From Pseudomonas sp. NFACC02 (GTDB lineage Bacteria; Pseudomonadota; Gammaproteobacteria; Pseudomonadales; Pseudomonadaceae), in assembly GCF_900110765.1 (NCBI RefSeq), contig NZ_FOEO01000004.1, forward strand, positions 124,001-188,000: 64,000 bases of DNA, written 5' to 3'. The number at the start of each line of letters is the position of its first letter. Positions within the stretch are counted from its first letter, which is position 1. A program made the position numbers and the translations under genes. The notes under the pieces were generated by a model. The model did no database searches. It worked only from the letters and a program-made list of their open reading frames with translations, and had not been told where the DNA came from. Below, piece after piece: positions 10,530 through 22,700 of this stretch.

Positions 10530-11276
10530 ATGGACAAAAACCTCCTCATCACTGGCGGCTCCAGAGGTATTGGCGCAGCCACGGCAGTTCTGGCGGCATC
10601 GCAGGGTTATCGCGTCTGCATCAATTACCTTTCGGACCATACATCGGCCGAGCGCGTTTGCGCGCAGATTCGCGAGTCCGGCGGATACGCCATCGCGGTT
10701 CAGGCCGACGTCAGCAACGAAGACGAAATCATTCGCCTGTATTCCCGCGTGGATGCCGAGATGGGGCGTTTGACGGCACTGGTCAACAACGCCGGGACGG
10801 TGGGCGAGACGTCGCGCGTTGAGTCCATGTCCGAATTCCGCCTGCTCAAGATCATGATGAGCAATGTGGTAGGACCGATGCTGTGCAGCAAGCACGCATT
10901 GCTGCGCATGTTGCCGCGCCACGGCGGGCTGGGTGGTAGCATCGTCAACGTGTCATCGGTGGCCGCGCGGCTGGGTTCGCCGGGCGAATACGTTGATTAC
11001 GCCGCCTCCAAAGGTGCGCTCGACACCTTCACTTTAGGTCTGGCGAAGGAAGTCGCGGGCGAGGGCGTTCGCGTGAATGCCGTGCGTCCGGGCTACATCT
11101 TCACCGAGTTCCATGCCTTGAGCGGTGATCCGCAACGGGTCAGCAAGCTCGAACCGACCATTCCAATGGGACGAGGCGGCCTGGCCGATGAAGTGGCCGA
11201 GGCTATCTTGTGGCTGCTGTCGGAAAAGGCGTCCTATTCGACCGGGACGTTTATTGATCTGGGTGGCGGTCGTTAG
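10530..11276 (+). CDS. Short-chain dehydrogenase/reductase (SDR family)
   Basis: A 248-residue classical SDR with a Rossmann fold. The cofactor loop TGGSRGIG is at residues 8-15, NNAG at 86-89, serine in NVSS near 142, and the catalytic pair Y157-x3-K161. N31 and Y32 after strand 2 do not settle NAD versus NADP. It resembles the YgfF/glucose-dehydrogenase-like SDRs, but the substrate cannot be read from the sequence. A TGGACA-free leader of about 185 bp separates it from opmB, so it is probably a separate transcript. It converges on the MocR gene. Confidence 0.88.
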   Translation: MDKNLLITGGSRGIGAATAVLAASQGYRVCINYLSDHTSAERVCAQIRESGGYAIAVQADVSNEDEIIRLYSRVDAEMGRLTALVNNAGTVGETSRVESMSEFRLLKIMMSNVVGPMLCSKHALLRMLPRHGGLGGSIVNVSSVAARLGSPGEYVDYAASKGALDTFTLGLAKEVAGEGVRVNAVRPGYIFTEFHALSGDPQRVSKLEPTIPMGRGGLADEVAEAILWLLSEKASYSTGTFIDLGGGR

Positions 11277-11308
11277 GCCATACGGCTAATGTCAGACAGG
11301 CTTCGCGC

Positions 11309-12760
11309 TTAAACCACGCTGATCGACCGAATGATCTTGCCCAGGGTTTCCATTGCCCGCTCCGAGGTTTCATTCCACGGGCTGCCGTAGTTCAGGCGGA
11401 TGCAATTCTTGAAACGCCGGGTCGGCGAGAACATCGGGCCCGGCGCAATGCTGATGCCCTGGGCGAGCGCTGCCTGAAACACCTTCAACGAATCGACCTG
11501 TTCCGGCAGTTCCAACCACAGGAAATACCCGCCTGATGGCTGGCTGACGCGGGTCTGCGGTGGGAAATAACGCGCAACGGCACCCAGCATGGCCCGCAGT
11601 TGGTCTTCCAGGCTATTGCGCAATTTGCGCAGATGGCGGTCATAGCCACCGTGTTGCAGGTAATCGGCAATGGCGGCTTGTGCGGGCATCGACGCACACA
11701 ATGAGGTCATCAGCTTCAATCGCTCGACCTTTTGCGCGTAACGCCCGGCGGCTACCCAACCCACGCGATAACCCGGTGCCAGGCTCTTGGCGAACGAGCC
11801 GCAATGCAGCACCAGTCCCTCGGTGTCAAACGCCTTGGCGGGTTTTGGCGCATGCTGGCCGTAATACAACTCGGCGTAGACATCGTCCTCGATCAGCGGC
11901 ACTTCATGCCTGCGCAGCAGTTCGACGAGTTCGCGCTTGCGTGATTCCGATACTGTCGCACCGGTCGGGTTCTGAAAGCTGGTCATGCTCCAGCAGGCCT
12001 TGACCGGATAGCGTTCGAGCGTCTGCTCGAGGACGGCCAGATCGATGCCGGTCTGCGGATGCACAGGGATTTCGACGGCCTTGAGCTTCAGTCGTTCGAG
12101 TACCTGCAGACAGGCATAGAACGCAGGGGCTTCGATGGCCACCAGATCGCCGGGTTCGGTCACGGCCTGCAAGCACAGGTTCAAGGCCTCCAGCGCGCCA
12201 TTGGTAATCAGCAGTTCCTCCATGGGCAGCATTTGACCCGCTACCATGTAACGCAAGGCAATCTGTCGCCGCAGTGTCGGATTCCCTGGAGACAGGTCGC
12301 TGACCACCATACTCGGGTCCATGTCCCGTGTGGCGCTGGCCAATGAGCGCGCAAGGCGCTGCAGTGGAAAGAGGCTGGCGCTCGGGAAGGCGGAGCCGAA
12401 AGGGACCGTGTGGGGGTCTTTGATCGATTCGAGGACCGAGAACACCAGCTCACTGACATCGACTTCCGTGGATTCGCTGACGTGGGGCGTCTCTGATGGC
12501 TCGACGGGAGGGGGCAGTTCGAAGCGCTGCGCCGCGAAGGTTTCGCGGGCAAAACTGTCGTTGACGAAATAACCGGAGCGCGGCCGTGCGCGGATCAGGC
12601 CTCGTCGCTCCAGCAGGTAATAGGCCTGGAACACCGTGGAAGGACTGATGCCATGCGTCTGGCTGGCGTAGCGCACGGACGGCACGCGTTGGCCTGCGGC
12701 AAGCACACCCGAGCGGATCAGCTCAGCGATATCGTCGGCAAACTTTTCATAACGCTTCAT
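11309..12760 (-). CDS. MocR-type (GntR/aminotransferase-fold) transcriptional regulator
   Basis: A 483-residue fusion of an N-terminal GntR winged helix (about 1-70, with GQRVPSVRYAS and SPSTVFQAYYLLERRGL) and a class I aminotransferase-fold domain. The PLP lysine is predicted at K325 in CGSFAKSLAPGYRVGW. NPT at 264-266 and DDVYAELYY contain further cofactor contacts. MocR proteins sense a PLP-linked metabolite and usually control a nearby or divergent gene. Here the upstream neighbour is a small protein on the same strand, so the target is unclear. The full-length aminotransferase domain argues against decay. Confidence 0.9.
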   Translation of the reverse strand: MKRYEKFADDIAELIRSGVLAAGQRVPSVRYASQTHGISPSTVFQAYYLLERRGLIRARPRSGYFVNDSFARETFAAQRFELPPPVEPSETPHVSESTEVDVSELVFSVLESIKDPHTVPFGSAFPSASLFPLQRLARSLASATRDMDPSMVVSDLSPGNPTLRRQIALRYMVAGQMLPMEELLITNGALEALNLCLQAVTEPGDLVAIEAPAFYACLQVLERLKLKAVEIPVHPQTGIDLAVLEQTLERYPVKACWSMTSFQNPTGATVSESRKRELVELLRRHEVPLIEDDVYAELYYGQHAPKPAKAFDTEGLVLHCGSFAKSLAPGYRVGWVAAGRYAQKVERLKLMTSLCASMPAQAAIADYLQHGGYDRHLRKLRNSLEDQLRAMLGAVARYFPPQTRVSQPSGGYFLWLELPEQVDSLKVFQAALAQGISIAPGPMFSPTRRFKNCIRLNYGSPWNETSERAMETLGKIIRSISVV

Positions 12761-12881
12761 TGAGGGCTCACGGCTGGACAGTCAAGCCTGCGGTGCAGCA
12801 ATGGCCGCAGGGTCGGGATGACCAGACTATGCGCGTGAAAGCCGTATCAGTACAGGTGCAGATTTTTCGATAAAAAGCAGA

Positions 12882-13130
12882 TCAGATCACTGGTGAGTCT
12901 TCACCCGGTTCCACACCAACGGTGTGATGGCGCATGTCTTTCGCTTTATAGACGGTCAACGCATCGGCTTCCGCTTCGGTGATAGGGACCTTCCTGCCGT
13001 CGATTTCCGCTTCGGACATATGCGTCGCGTCATTGGTGGTGATGACGACGTCGATCACAGCGCTGCGGTAGGTCGTGCCGTCGACTATCGCTGAGCAGTA
13101 TTGATGGCTGCTGTCGAAATCCAGAGGCAT
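12882..13130 (-). CDS. Small DUF3203-like protein
   Basis: An 82-residue acidic protein with a strong ribosome site (GGAG, about 9 bases before the ATG). The central EAEADALTV segment and the overall size resemble the Pseudomonas DUF3203 family, whose function is unknown. No signal peptide, membrane segment or cysteine-rich motif is present. The family name is from memory of the pattern and is moderately secure; that the gene is real is better supported by the ribosome site and the clean frame. Confidence 0.6.
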   Translation of the reverse strand: MPLDFDSSHQYCSAIVDGTTYRSAVIDVVITTNDATHMSEAEIDGRKVPITEAEADALTVYKAKDMRHHTVGVEPGEDSPVI

Positions 13131-13550
13131 GGTCGTACTCCTTCACGGGGTGTGAAGGTGTGACTGCGGGGACAATCGAATCGTTTCCCGATTCCGACAG
13201 CGGGTAGGCCTGTGCAATGTAGAGAACGCCGGAGGTTACGAGGGCAGCGAACGCGGTGGGTCAGCGACGAATGAATTTGCTGATTCACCATATTCGTCGG
13301 AATGCCGCCCAGAGCAAGCTCGCTCCCACAGGTCCCAGGCCTGGACTCAGATTCGTGCGTCAACCCGGACCCTGTAGGAGCCGTCCGAGGTTACGAGGGC
13401 CGCGAATGCGGTAGGTCATTCACAATCGACACCCCGGTCGGCGGCATGCGTGAGCAAACGGAGTATGAGGGGAACGAGGCGAACGAGCCGATAGCGGCGC
13501 GGTCCATTAATGTGCCCGCGAAGAGGCACTGAATAAACAGGAGTCGCTCA
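13131..13550. repeat. Intergenic repeat cluster (REP-like) before the mgtC-like gene
   Basis: No gene in this 420-bp stretch. Two related copies of a GAGGTTACGAGGG-CGAA-GCGGT-GGTCA module are present (near 13229-13263 and 13386-13418). Between them is a REP word resembling AGCAAGCTCGCTCCCACAG (13313-13331). The block 13322-13399 recurs with no length change at 22385-22462. Confidence 0.75.
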
Positions 13551-14096
13551 ATGAATGCCTGGTGGCAAGAAGTCGTCGAGACGCTGCGCTCCGAATTTTC
13601 CGATATCACCGATGCATCCCAACTGACCCGGGTCACCATTCGTTTGGTGATCGCTGCGTTGCTGGGCGGCATTCTGGGTTTCGAGCGCGAGCACAAGGGC
13701 AAGGCGGCCGGGGTGCGGACGCACATGCTGGTGTGTATGGGTGCAGCGTTGTTCGTGTTGGTCCCACGTCTGGCTGGTGCCGACGATGCGGCGGTGAGCC
13801 GGGTGGTGCAGGGGATCGTCGCCGGGATCGGCTTTCTCGGCGCAGGGACCATCCTCAAAGGCGACCACCTCAATACGCATCAAGTCAAAGGGCTGACCAC
13901 TGCGGCGGGCCTGTGGATGACCGCCGCCATTGGAATTGCGGCCGGCATGGGGAGGGAAATGACGGCGGTGCTCAGCACGATTCTGGCCCTGGGGATTTTC
14001 AGCCTCATGCCGATGATCGTCGAACGATTCGATCCGCCAGAGGAAAAAGCGAAGGACCCGGATCGAAACACCGGAGGCGACTCGCACCAACCCTGA
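13551..14096 (+). CDS. MgtC/SapB family inner-membrane protein
   Basis: A 181-residue membrane protein with four or five TM segments and the family signature LGFEREHKGKAAGVRTHMLV. A GIGFLGAGTI segment follows, then HQVKGLTTAAGLW. MgtC proteins modulate F1Fo ATP synthase and help survival under low magnesium and inside hosts. This one is the short form without the C-terminal ACT-like domain, so it is better called MgtC/SapB-like. The ATG is preceded by an AGGAG-type site. A 9-bp hairpin follows the stop. Confidence 0.88.
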   Translation: MNAWWQEVVETLRSEFSDITDASQLTRVTIRLVIAALLGGILGFEREHKGKAAGVRTHMLVCMGAALFVLVPRLAGADDAAVSRVVQGIVAGIGFLGAGTILKGDHLNTHQVKGLTTAAGLWMTAAIGIAAGMGREMTAVLSTILALGIFSLMPMIVERFDPPEEKAKDPDRNTGGDSHQP

Positions 14097-14119
14097 GCAC
14101 GCCGAGGTGTTCGGCGTGC
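14097..14119 (+). terminator. Hairpin after the mgtC-like gene, possible terminator
   Basis: A perfect 9-bp stem (GCACGCCGA / TCGGCGTGC) with a 5-base loop begins right after the stop codon. There is no T-run, so it may stabilise the mRNA end rather than terminate. Confidence 0.45.
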
Positions 14120-14173
14120 CCGGTTCGCCCAGATCCAGGTGTCGTCATTCGAGCTCAGCCTGTCGACGGCCCC

Positions 14174-14350
14174 TTACTCGGGAAAATCCTCACCGAGAAT
14201 CGCTGGCGGTTCCTGCGAGGGCGGATCGCCTTTAGGGGGCTCGATCACCGGCGGCATGGTCGGTGGAGGCGGTTCTTCAGGTTCAGGGACCGGCAATTCC
14301 GGGTCGTCGATATTCGGATCGGGCGTTTCTGCGGGAATGGGAATGTTCAT
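14174..14350 (-). CDS. Small proline- and glutamate-rich protein
   Basis: A 58-residue protein, nearly all Pro, Glu, Asp and Ile, beginning MNIPIPAETPDPNIDDPE. The start was chosen because AGGAAGGTGA lies just before this ATG; a further in-frame ATG 48 bases upstream has less support. No signal peptide or transmembrane segment is present, so it is predicted to be disordered and acidic. Similar small Pro/Glu-rich proteins occur in Pseudomonas, but no function is known to me. It is transcribed toward the mgtC-like gene. Confidence 0.6.
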   Translation of the reverse strand: MNIPIPAETPDPNIDDPELPVPEPEEPPPPTMPPVIEPPKGDPPSQEPPAILGEDFPE

Positions 14351-14531
14351 TGCTTCACCTTCCTTCAGCGCAGGTTCGAACAGGCAGTAGTGCCGCATTT
14401 CAACGCGCTCGCAGGCTTCGACAGCGGGGCCGTTCGAATGATTCAGCGCAATGTTTCCGTGTTTTTTTCAACGGTTCAACCGCGCAAGGCTACGCTGGCA
14501 ATGGATCGATTTTCAGCCGCACAAGCTCTTT

Positions 14532-14559
14532 GAACTTTTCCCCTGGACTGGCGTTCGGA
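14532..14559 (+). promoter_or_regulatory. Candidate AlgU (sigma-22) promoter for glgE
   Basis: GAACTT (14532-14537), a 17-base spacer and TCGGA (14555-14559) resemble the AlgU consensus GAACTT-N16/17-TCTGA with one mismatch. It lies about 120 bases before glgE. Trehalose and glucan genes are often under envelope or osmotic stress control in Pseudomonas, which fits. No start site is known from the sequence. Confidence 0.4.
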
Positions 14560-14681
14560 ACCTATGCTGCCACGTCGGGATGCGTTCGGTCCGGTGGCTC
14601 CCTTTCTGTATTGATGGACAAGACGTTCTCGCAACGGATTGTTAACACGGAGCGTCCCTGGGGCGTGAGGAGTGATGCTCG

Positions 14682-16718
14682 ATGAATGTGACTGCTGATC
14701 AGCCATACGGCCCTGATTCTTTGGCCACCGATGTACCGCACCCAACCCAACCTTTACCCCTGACTCAGGCCTTGCAGCTCCCGCGCATTGTCATTGAAGA
14801 CACGCAGCCAGTGATCGAGTCCGGGCTGCTTGCGGCCAAGGCCATCATTGGTCAGCCGATGACCGTCACCAGCAAGGTGTTTGCCGACGGTCACGACAAA
14901 TTGGCCGTGCGCATTCGTTACCGCGCGGCCGACGAGCAGGCGTGGCACGAAGCGCCCATGCGCGATCTGGGCAACGACAGCTGGATCGGCGAATTCACCC
15001 CGACCTCGGTGAGCCGTTATGTCTTCCGTCTCGAAGCCTGGATCGATCAGTTCGCCAGCTACCGCTACGAGCTCGAGAAAAAATACGCCGCCGGGGTCGA
15101 TATCGGCCTGGAGCTGGAAGAAGGGCGGCTTCATCTCATTCATGCGTCTGAGCGCAGCCAGCACGAGCTTCGCGGGCAGATCGACAGCCTGCTGCAACGG
15201 CTCGGTCAGAACACCGAACACGAGGCGCAGGTGGCGTTGCTGTTGAACAGCGAGACGGCGACGATCATGTCGCACGCCGATAACCACGCTTTTTTGAGCC
15301 GTAGCCTCGAATACCCGCTGGACGTTGAGCGTGAGTTGGCTCAGTTTGCCAGCTGGTACGAACTGTTTCCCCGTTCGATCACCGACGACAAAAACCGTCA
15401 TGGCACGTTCAATGACGTCCATGGCCGCCTGCCGATGATTCGCGACATGGGATTCGACGTGCTGTATTTCCCGCCGATTCATCCTATCGGTCGCGCCCAC
15501 CGCAAAGGCCCTAACAACTCGTTGACAGCAGGGCCTGATGATCCCGGCAGTCCGTATGCCATCGGCAGTGCTGACGGGGGGCATGATGCCATCCACCCTC
15601 AATTGGGCACCCGTGAAGACTTCCGCAATCTGGTGGCGGCTGCGGCTGAACATGGGCTGGAAATCGCACTGGATTTCGCCATTCAGTGTTCGCAGGACCA
15701 TCTGTGGCTTAAAGAACATCCAGGCTGGTTTTCGTGGCGTCCGGACGGCACCATTCGCTATGCGGAAAACCCGCCTAAGAAATATCAGGACATCGTCAAC
15801 GTCGACTTCTATGCGCCCGACGCCATCCCCAGCCTGTGGCTGGAGCTGCGCGACGTTGTACTGGGGTGGGTCGAGGAGGGCGTGAAAATCTTTCGCGTCG
15901 ATAACCCTCACACCAAGCCGCTGCCGTTCTGGCAATGGATGATTGCGGATATCCGTGCTCAGCACCCCGACGTCATGTTCCTCGCCGAGGCGTTCACCAA
16001 ACCGGCGATGATGGCCCGACTGGGCAAGGTCGGTTATTCGCAGAGTTACACCTACTTTACCTGGCGCAACACCAAGGCCGAGCTCGCTGAGTACTTTACT
16101 CAGCTCAACCAGTCGCCGTGGCGTGAGTGTTACCGGCCGAACTTCTTCGTCAACACGCCCGACATCAATCCGCATTTTCTGCATGACTCGGGTCGGGCCG
16201 GCTTTCTGATTCGCGCTGCGCTGGCAACCATGGGTTCCGGGTTGTGGGGCATGTATTCGGGGTTCGAGCTGTGCGAGTCGGCACCTGTCCCCGGCAAAGA
16301 GGAATACCTGGACTCGGAGAAATACGAGATTCGTCCTCGTGATTTCACCCAGCCGGGCAACATCATTGCCGAGATCGCGCAGCTTAACCGAATCCGTCGT
16401 CAGAACCCGGCCTTGCAGACCCATCTGGGCCTGCGCATCTACAACGCGTGGAACGACAACATTCTGTATTTCGGCAAGCGCAGCGCCGATGGCAGCAACT
16501 TCGTGCTGGTCGCCGTCAGCCTCGATCCGCATAACGTTCAAGAAGCGAATTTCGAGCTGCCGCTGTGGGAAATGGGGCTGCCGGACGATGCAGCGACCCT
16601 GGGTGAGGATTTGATGACCGGACACACCTGGACCTGGTACGGCAAGACGCAGTTCATGCGCATCGATCCGTCCTACCAGCCGTTTGGTATCTGGCGGATC
16701 AGAACCACAAACCCATAA
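14682..16718 (+). CDS. glgE: Alpha-1,4-glucan:maltose-1-phosphate maltosyltransferase
   Basis: A 678-residue GH13_3 enzyme that transfers maltosyl units from maltose-1-phosphate to alpha-1,4-glucan. It has an N-terminal beta-sandwich (about 30-140), a helical insert and a (beta/alpha)8 barrel containing KNRHGTFNDVHGRLP. The predicted nucleophile is D407 (FRVDNPHTKP) and the acid/base is E436 (FLAEAF). A C-terminal beta domain ends the protein. GAGGAG lies 9 bases before the ATG. It heads a run of three genes with treS-maltokinase and glgB. Its substrate is made by the maltokinase domain next door, and its product is branched by GlgB. Confidence 0.95.
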   Translation: MNVTADQPYGPDSLATDVPHPTQPLPLTQALQLPRIVIEDTQPVIESGLLAAKAIIGQPMTVTSKVFADGHDKLAVRIRYRAADEQAWHEAPMRDLGNDSWIGEFTPTSVSRYVFRLEAWIDQFASYRYELEKKYAAGVDIGLELEEGRLHLIHASERSQHELRGQIDSLLQRLGQNTEHEAQVALLLNSETATIMSHADNHAFLSRSLEYPLDVERELAQFASWYELFPRSITDDKNRHGTFNDVHGRLPMIRDMGFDVLYFPPIHPIGRAHRKGPNNSLTAGPDDPGSPYAIGSADGGHDAIHPQLGTREDFRNLVAAAAEHGLEIALDFAIQCSQDHLWLKEHPGWFSWRPDGTIRYAENPPKKYQDIVNVDFYAPDAIPSLWLELRDVVLGWVEEGVKIFRVDNPHTKPLPFWQWMIADIRAQHPDVMFLAEAFTKPAMMARLGKVGYSQSYTYFTWRNTKAELAEYFTQLNQSPWRECYRPNFFVNTPDINPHFLHDSGRAGFLIRAALATMGSGLWGMYSGFELCESAPVPGKEEYLDSEKYEIRPRDFTQPGNIIAEIAQLNRIRRQNPALQTHLGLRIYNAWNDNILYFGKRSADGSNFVLVAVSLDPHNVQEANFELPLWEMGLPDDAATLGEDLMTGHTWTWYGKTQFMRIDPSYQPFGIWRIRTTNP

Positions 16719-16734
16719 TTCGAAGGATGTGGTC

Positions 16735-20055
<3,321 letters not shown>

Positions 20056-20057
20056 AA

Positions 20058-22295
20058 ATGAAAGCGTCTGACCAATTCGGCGATGGCAACCATAAGTTGC
20101 TGCCCAACGCCGGCGATATGGACGCGTTGATCCGCGCCGAACACCGTGATCCGTTCTCCATGCTCGGCCCTCACAGTGATGGCAAGGACGGGCAGGTGAT
20201 CCGCGCCTATCTGCCCAATGCGCTGGGTGTGCGGGTCTTGTCTCGCGATGGCGAGCGTGACCTTGGCGAACTGACCATGAGTGAAAAGCCTGGCTTCTTC
20301 GCCGGGCATTTTCCGGTGCGCGAACCGTACCTGCTGAAAATCAACTGGGCGACCGGCGAGCAGATTACCGAAGACCCTTACAGCTTCGGCGAGCTGCTGG
20401 GTGAAATGGACTTGTACCTGTTTGCCGAAGGCAACCACCGGGACCTGAGCAGCGCGATGGGGGCTCAGGTGAAAACCGTCGACGGCGTCGAGGGTGTGCG
20501 TTTCTCGGTATGGGCGCCTAACGCGCGTCGTGTGTCGGTGGTGGGCGACTTCAACAGCTGGGACGGTCGGCGGCATCCGATGCGCGTGCGCTATCCGTCC
20601 GGGGTATGGGAGATTTTCATTCCGCGCATCGGGCCGGGCGAAGCCTATAAATACGAGATTCTCGGGCAGCACGGCGTGCTTCCTCTGAAGGCTGACCCGA
20701 TGGCGTTGGCGACCCAGCGGCCGCCGGACACCGCGTCAAAAGTGGCTGCGCCGCTGAGCTTTGACTGGCAGGACAATGACTGGATGCAGTCGCGCGGCGA
20801 CAAACACGACATTCACAAGCCGTTGTCGATTTATGAATTGCACGCCGGCTCCTGGAAATGGCATCACGGCGGGGAAGACGAGCCTGATCGTCCTTTCAAC
20901 TGGCACGAACTGGCGGCCGAGTTAATCCCCTACATCAAGGAACTGGGTTTCACCCACATCGAACTGATGCCGATCATGGAACACCCGTTTGGCGGTTCAT
21001 GGGGGTATCAGTTGTTGTCGCAGTTCGCCCCCAGCGCGCGATACGGCACGCCGGAGGATTTCGCAGCGTTCGTCAACGCTTGTCACCAGAACGACATTGG
21101 CGTGATCCTTGACTGGGTCCCCGCACATTTTCCGACCGATACCCACGGGCTGGCGCAGTTCGATGGCACTGCGCTGTATGAATACGGCAATCCGCAGGAA
21201 GGGTTTCATCAAGACTGGGACACGCTGATCTACAACCTCGGTCGCACGGAAGTGCACGGGTTCATGATTGCCTCGGGTCTGCACTGGCTGAAGAATTTCC
21301 ACGTCGACGGCCTGCGTGTCGATGCCGTGGCCTCGATGCTCTACCGCGATTATTCGCGCAAGGCCGGAGAGTGGGTGCCCAACCGCTACGGCGGCCGTGA
21401 GAACCTGGAAGCGATCGACTTCCTTCGTCACCTCAATGATGTGGTTTCGGTGGAAGCGCCCGGTGCGTTGGTGATCGCCGAGGAGTCCACGTCATGGCCG
21501 GGTGTGACTCAGTCCACTCAACAGGGCGGGCTCGGGTTTTCCTACAAGTGGAACATGGGCTGGATGCATGACACGCTGCATTACATCGAGCAGGATCCGA
21601 TTCATCGTCAGCATCACCACAACGAACTGAGCTTTGGCCTGGTTTACGCATGGTCAGAACGTTTCATCCTGCCGATTTCCCACGATGAAGTGGTGCACGG
21701 CAAGCATTCGCTGATCGACAAGATGCCGGGCGACCGCTGGCAGAAGTTCGCCAACCTGCGCGCTTACCTGACGTTCATGTGGACGCACCCCGGCAAGAAG
21801 CTGCTGTTCATGGGCTGTGAGTTCGGGCAGTGGCGTGAGTGGAACCACGACACGGAGCTGGACTGGCATTTCCTGCAGTACGCCGAGCACAAAGGTGTTC
21901 ATACGCTGGTTGCGGACCTGAACCGGTTGTATCGATCAGAGAAGGCGTTGCATGAACAGGATTGCCAGCCACAGGGTTTCCAGTGGGTGATTGGTGATGA
22001 CGCGGGCAACAGCGTGTATGCCTATCTGCGTTGGAGTAAGGAAGGCGAGCCGCTGTTGGTGGTGGCCAACCTCACGCCCGTGCCGCGCCATGGGTATCGG
22101 GTGGGAGTGCCGTTCAGTGGCAAGTGGGCTGAGCTGCTCAATAGTGATGCGGGTGTGTATTCCGGTTCCAATCTGGGCAATGGTGGTGGCGTGGTGGCGG
22201 AAGAAATCAAGAGCCATGGTCAGCCGGTGTCGTTGCAACTGGAGCTGCCGCCGCTGGGTGTGGTGATTCTCAAGCCGGTCGGGAATCAGCCGTAA
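20058..22295 (+). CDS. glgB: 1,4-alpha-glucan branching enzyme
   Basis: A 745-residue GH13_9 enzyme that adds alpha-1,6 branches to the GlgE product. It has two N-terminal CBM48-like sandwiches ([20 protein letters not shown]), then the barrel with GGSWGYQ, nucleophile Asp in [17 protein letters not shown], acid/base Glu in [13 protein letters not shown] and [11 protein letters not shown]. An ATG at 20052 overlaps the treS stop but leaves only 2 bases to the GGAG site. The ATG at 20058 leaves 8 bases and is preferred. Last gene of the glgE-treS-glgB run. Confidence 0.95.
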   Translation: MKASDQFGDGNHKLLPNAGDMDALIRAEHRDPFSMLGPHSDGKDGQVIRAYLPNALGVRVLSRDGERDLGELTMSEKPGFFAGHFPVREPYLLKINWATGEQITEDPYSFGELLGEMDLYLFAEGNHRDLSSAMGAQVKTVDGVEGVRFSVWAPNARRVSVVGDFNSWDGRRHPMRVRYPSGVWEIFIPRIGPGEAYKYEILGQHGVLPLKADPMALATQRPPDTASKVAAPLSFDWQDNDWMQSRGDKHDIHKPLSIYELHAGSWKWHHGGEDEPDRPFNWHELAAELIPYIKELGFTHIELMPIMEHPFGGSWGYQLLSQFAPSARYGTPEDFAAFVNACHQNDIGVILDWVPAHFPTDTHGLAQFDGTALYEYGNPQEGFHQDWDTLIYNLGRTEVHGFMIASGLHWLKNFHVDGLRVDAVASMLYRDYSRKAGEWVPNRYGGRENLEAIDFLRHLNDVVSVEAPGALVIAEESTSWPGVTQSTQQGGLGFSYKWNMGWMHDTLHYIEQDPIHRQHHHNELSFGLVYAWSERFILPISHDEVVHGKHSLIDKMPGDRWQKFANLRAYLTFMWTHPGKKLLFMGCEFGQWREWNHDTELDWHFLQYAEHKGVHTLVADLNRLYRSEKALHEQDCQPQGFQWVIGDDAGNSVYAYLRWSKEGEPLLVVANLTPVPRHGYRVGVPFSGKWAELLNSDAGVYSGSNLGNGGGVVAEEIKSHGQPVSLQLELPPLGVVILKPVGNQP

Positions 22296-22311
22296 TGCTG
22301 CTGTTGTAGGC

Positions 22312-22386
22312 GCCGGCTGGCTGGCGATCGCGGTGGGTCAAACGACATTGAGGTCGCTGACCCACTGCATTCGCCAGCAAGCCGGC
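22312..22386. repeat. REP doublet (inverted pair) after glgB
   Basis: GCCGGCTGGCTGGCGA-CGCGGTGGGTCA (22312-22340) faces TGACCCACTGC-TTCGCCAGCAAGCCGGC (22358-22386), forming a long imperfect hairpin typical of Pseudomonas REP pairs/REPINs. It may stabilise the glgB mRNA end. Confidence 0.75.
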
Positions 22387-22462
22387 TCCCACAGGTCCGA
22401 GGTCTGGGCACCGGTTCGTGCGTCAAACCGGACCCTGTAGGAGCCGTCCGAGGTTACGAGGG
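22385..22462. repeat. Second copy of the 78-bp intergenic repeat
   Basis: Aligns without gaps to 13322-13399. The last 48 bases (22415-22462 versus 13352-13399) differ at only one position. No open reading frame is conserved across the two copies. The rest of the 405-bp gap between glgB and fdoG shows no gene. Confidence 0.75.
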
Positions 22463-22608
22463 TCTGGGCCGCACTCGGACGAAGGCGGTGTGTCAGTCAC
22501 CCTTGATGGACCTGACCCACTGCTTCTCCACCGCCGCAGGTGGTCTACGACGGGCCCGATGATCTGATTTTCCTGGCGATGCTGGCATTATGGGCTAGAG
22601 TTTTTGAG

Positions 22609-22676
22609 GTCGGCTTTTTTGCCGACACCGCGTTCAAAACCCGTGATTGAAAAGAGTCCCGACAACGTATCGGGAC
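22609..22676 (+). promoter_or_regulatory. Two hairpins in the leader of the formate dehydrogenase operon
   Basis: GTCGGC-TTTTTT-GCCGAC (22609-22626) and GTCCCGA-N7-TCGGGAC (22656-22676, then TTTC) lie in the ~90 bases before fdoG. The second ends about 25 bases from the start codon. They could be a weak terminator/attenuator or an operator. The role is unknown. Confidence 0.4.
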
Positions 22677-22700
22677 TTTCCCCCTGATCAGGAGTGCACG

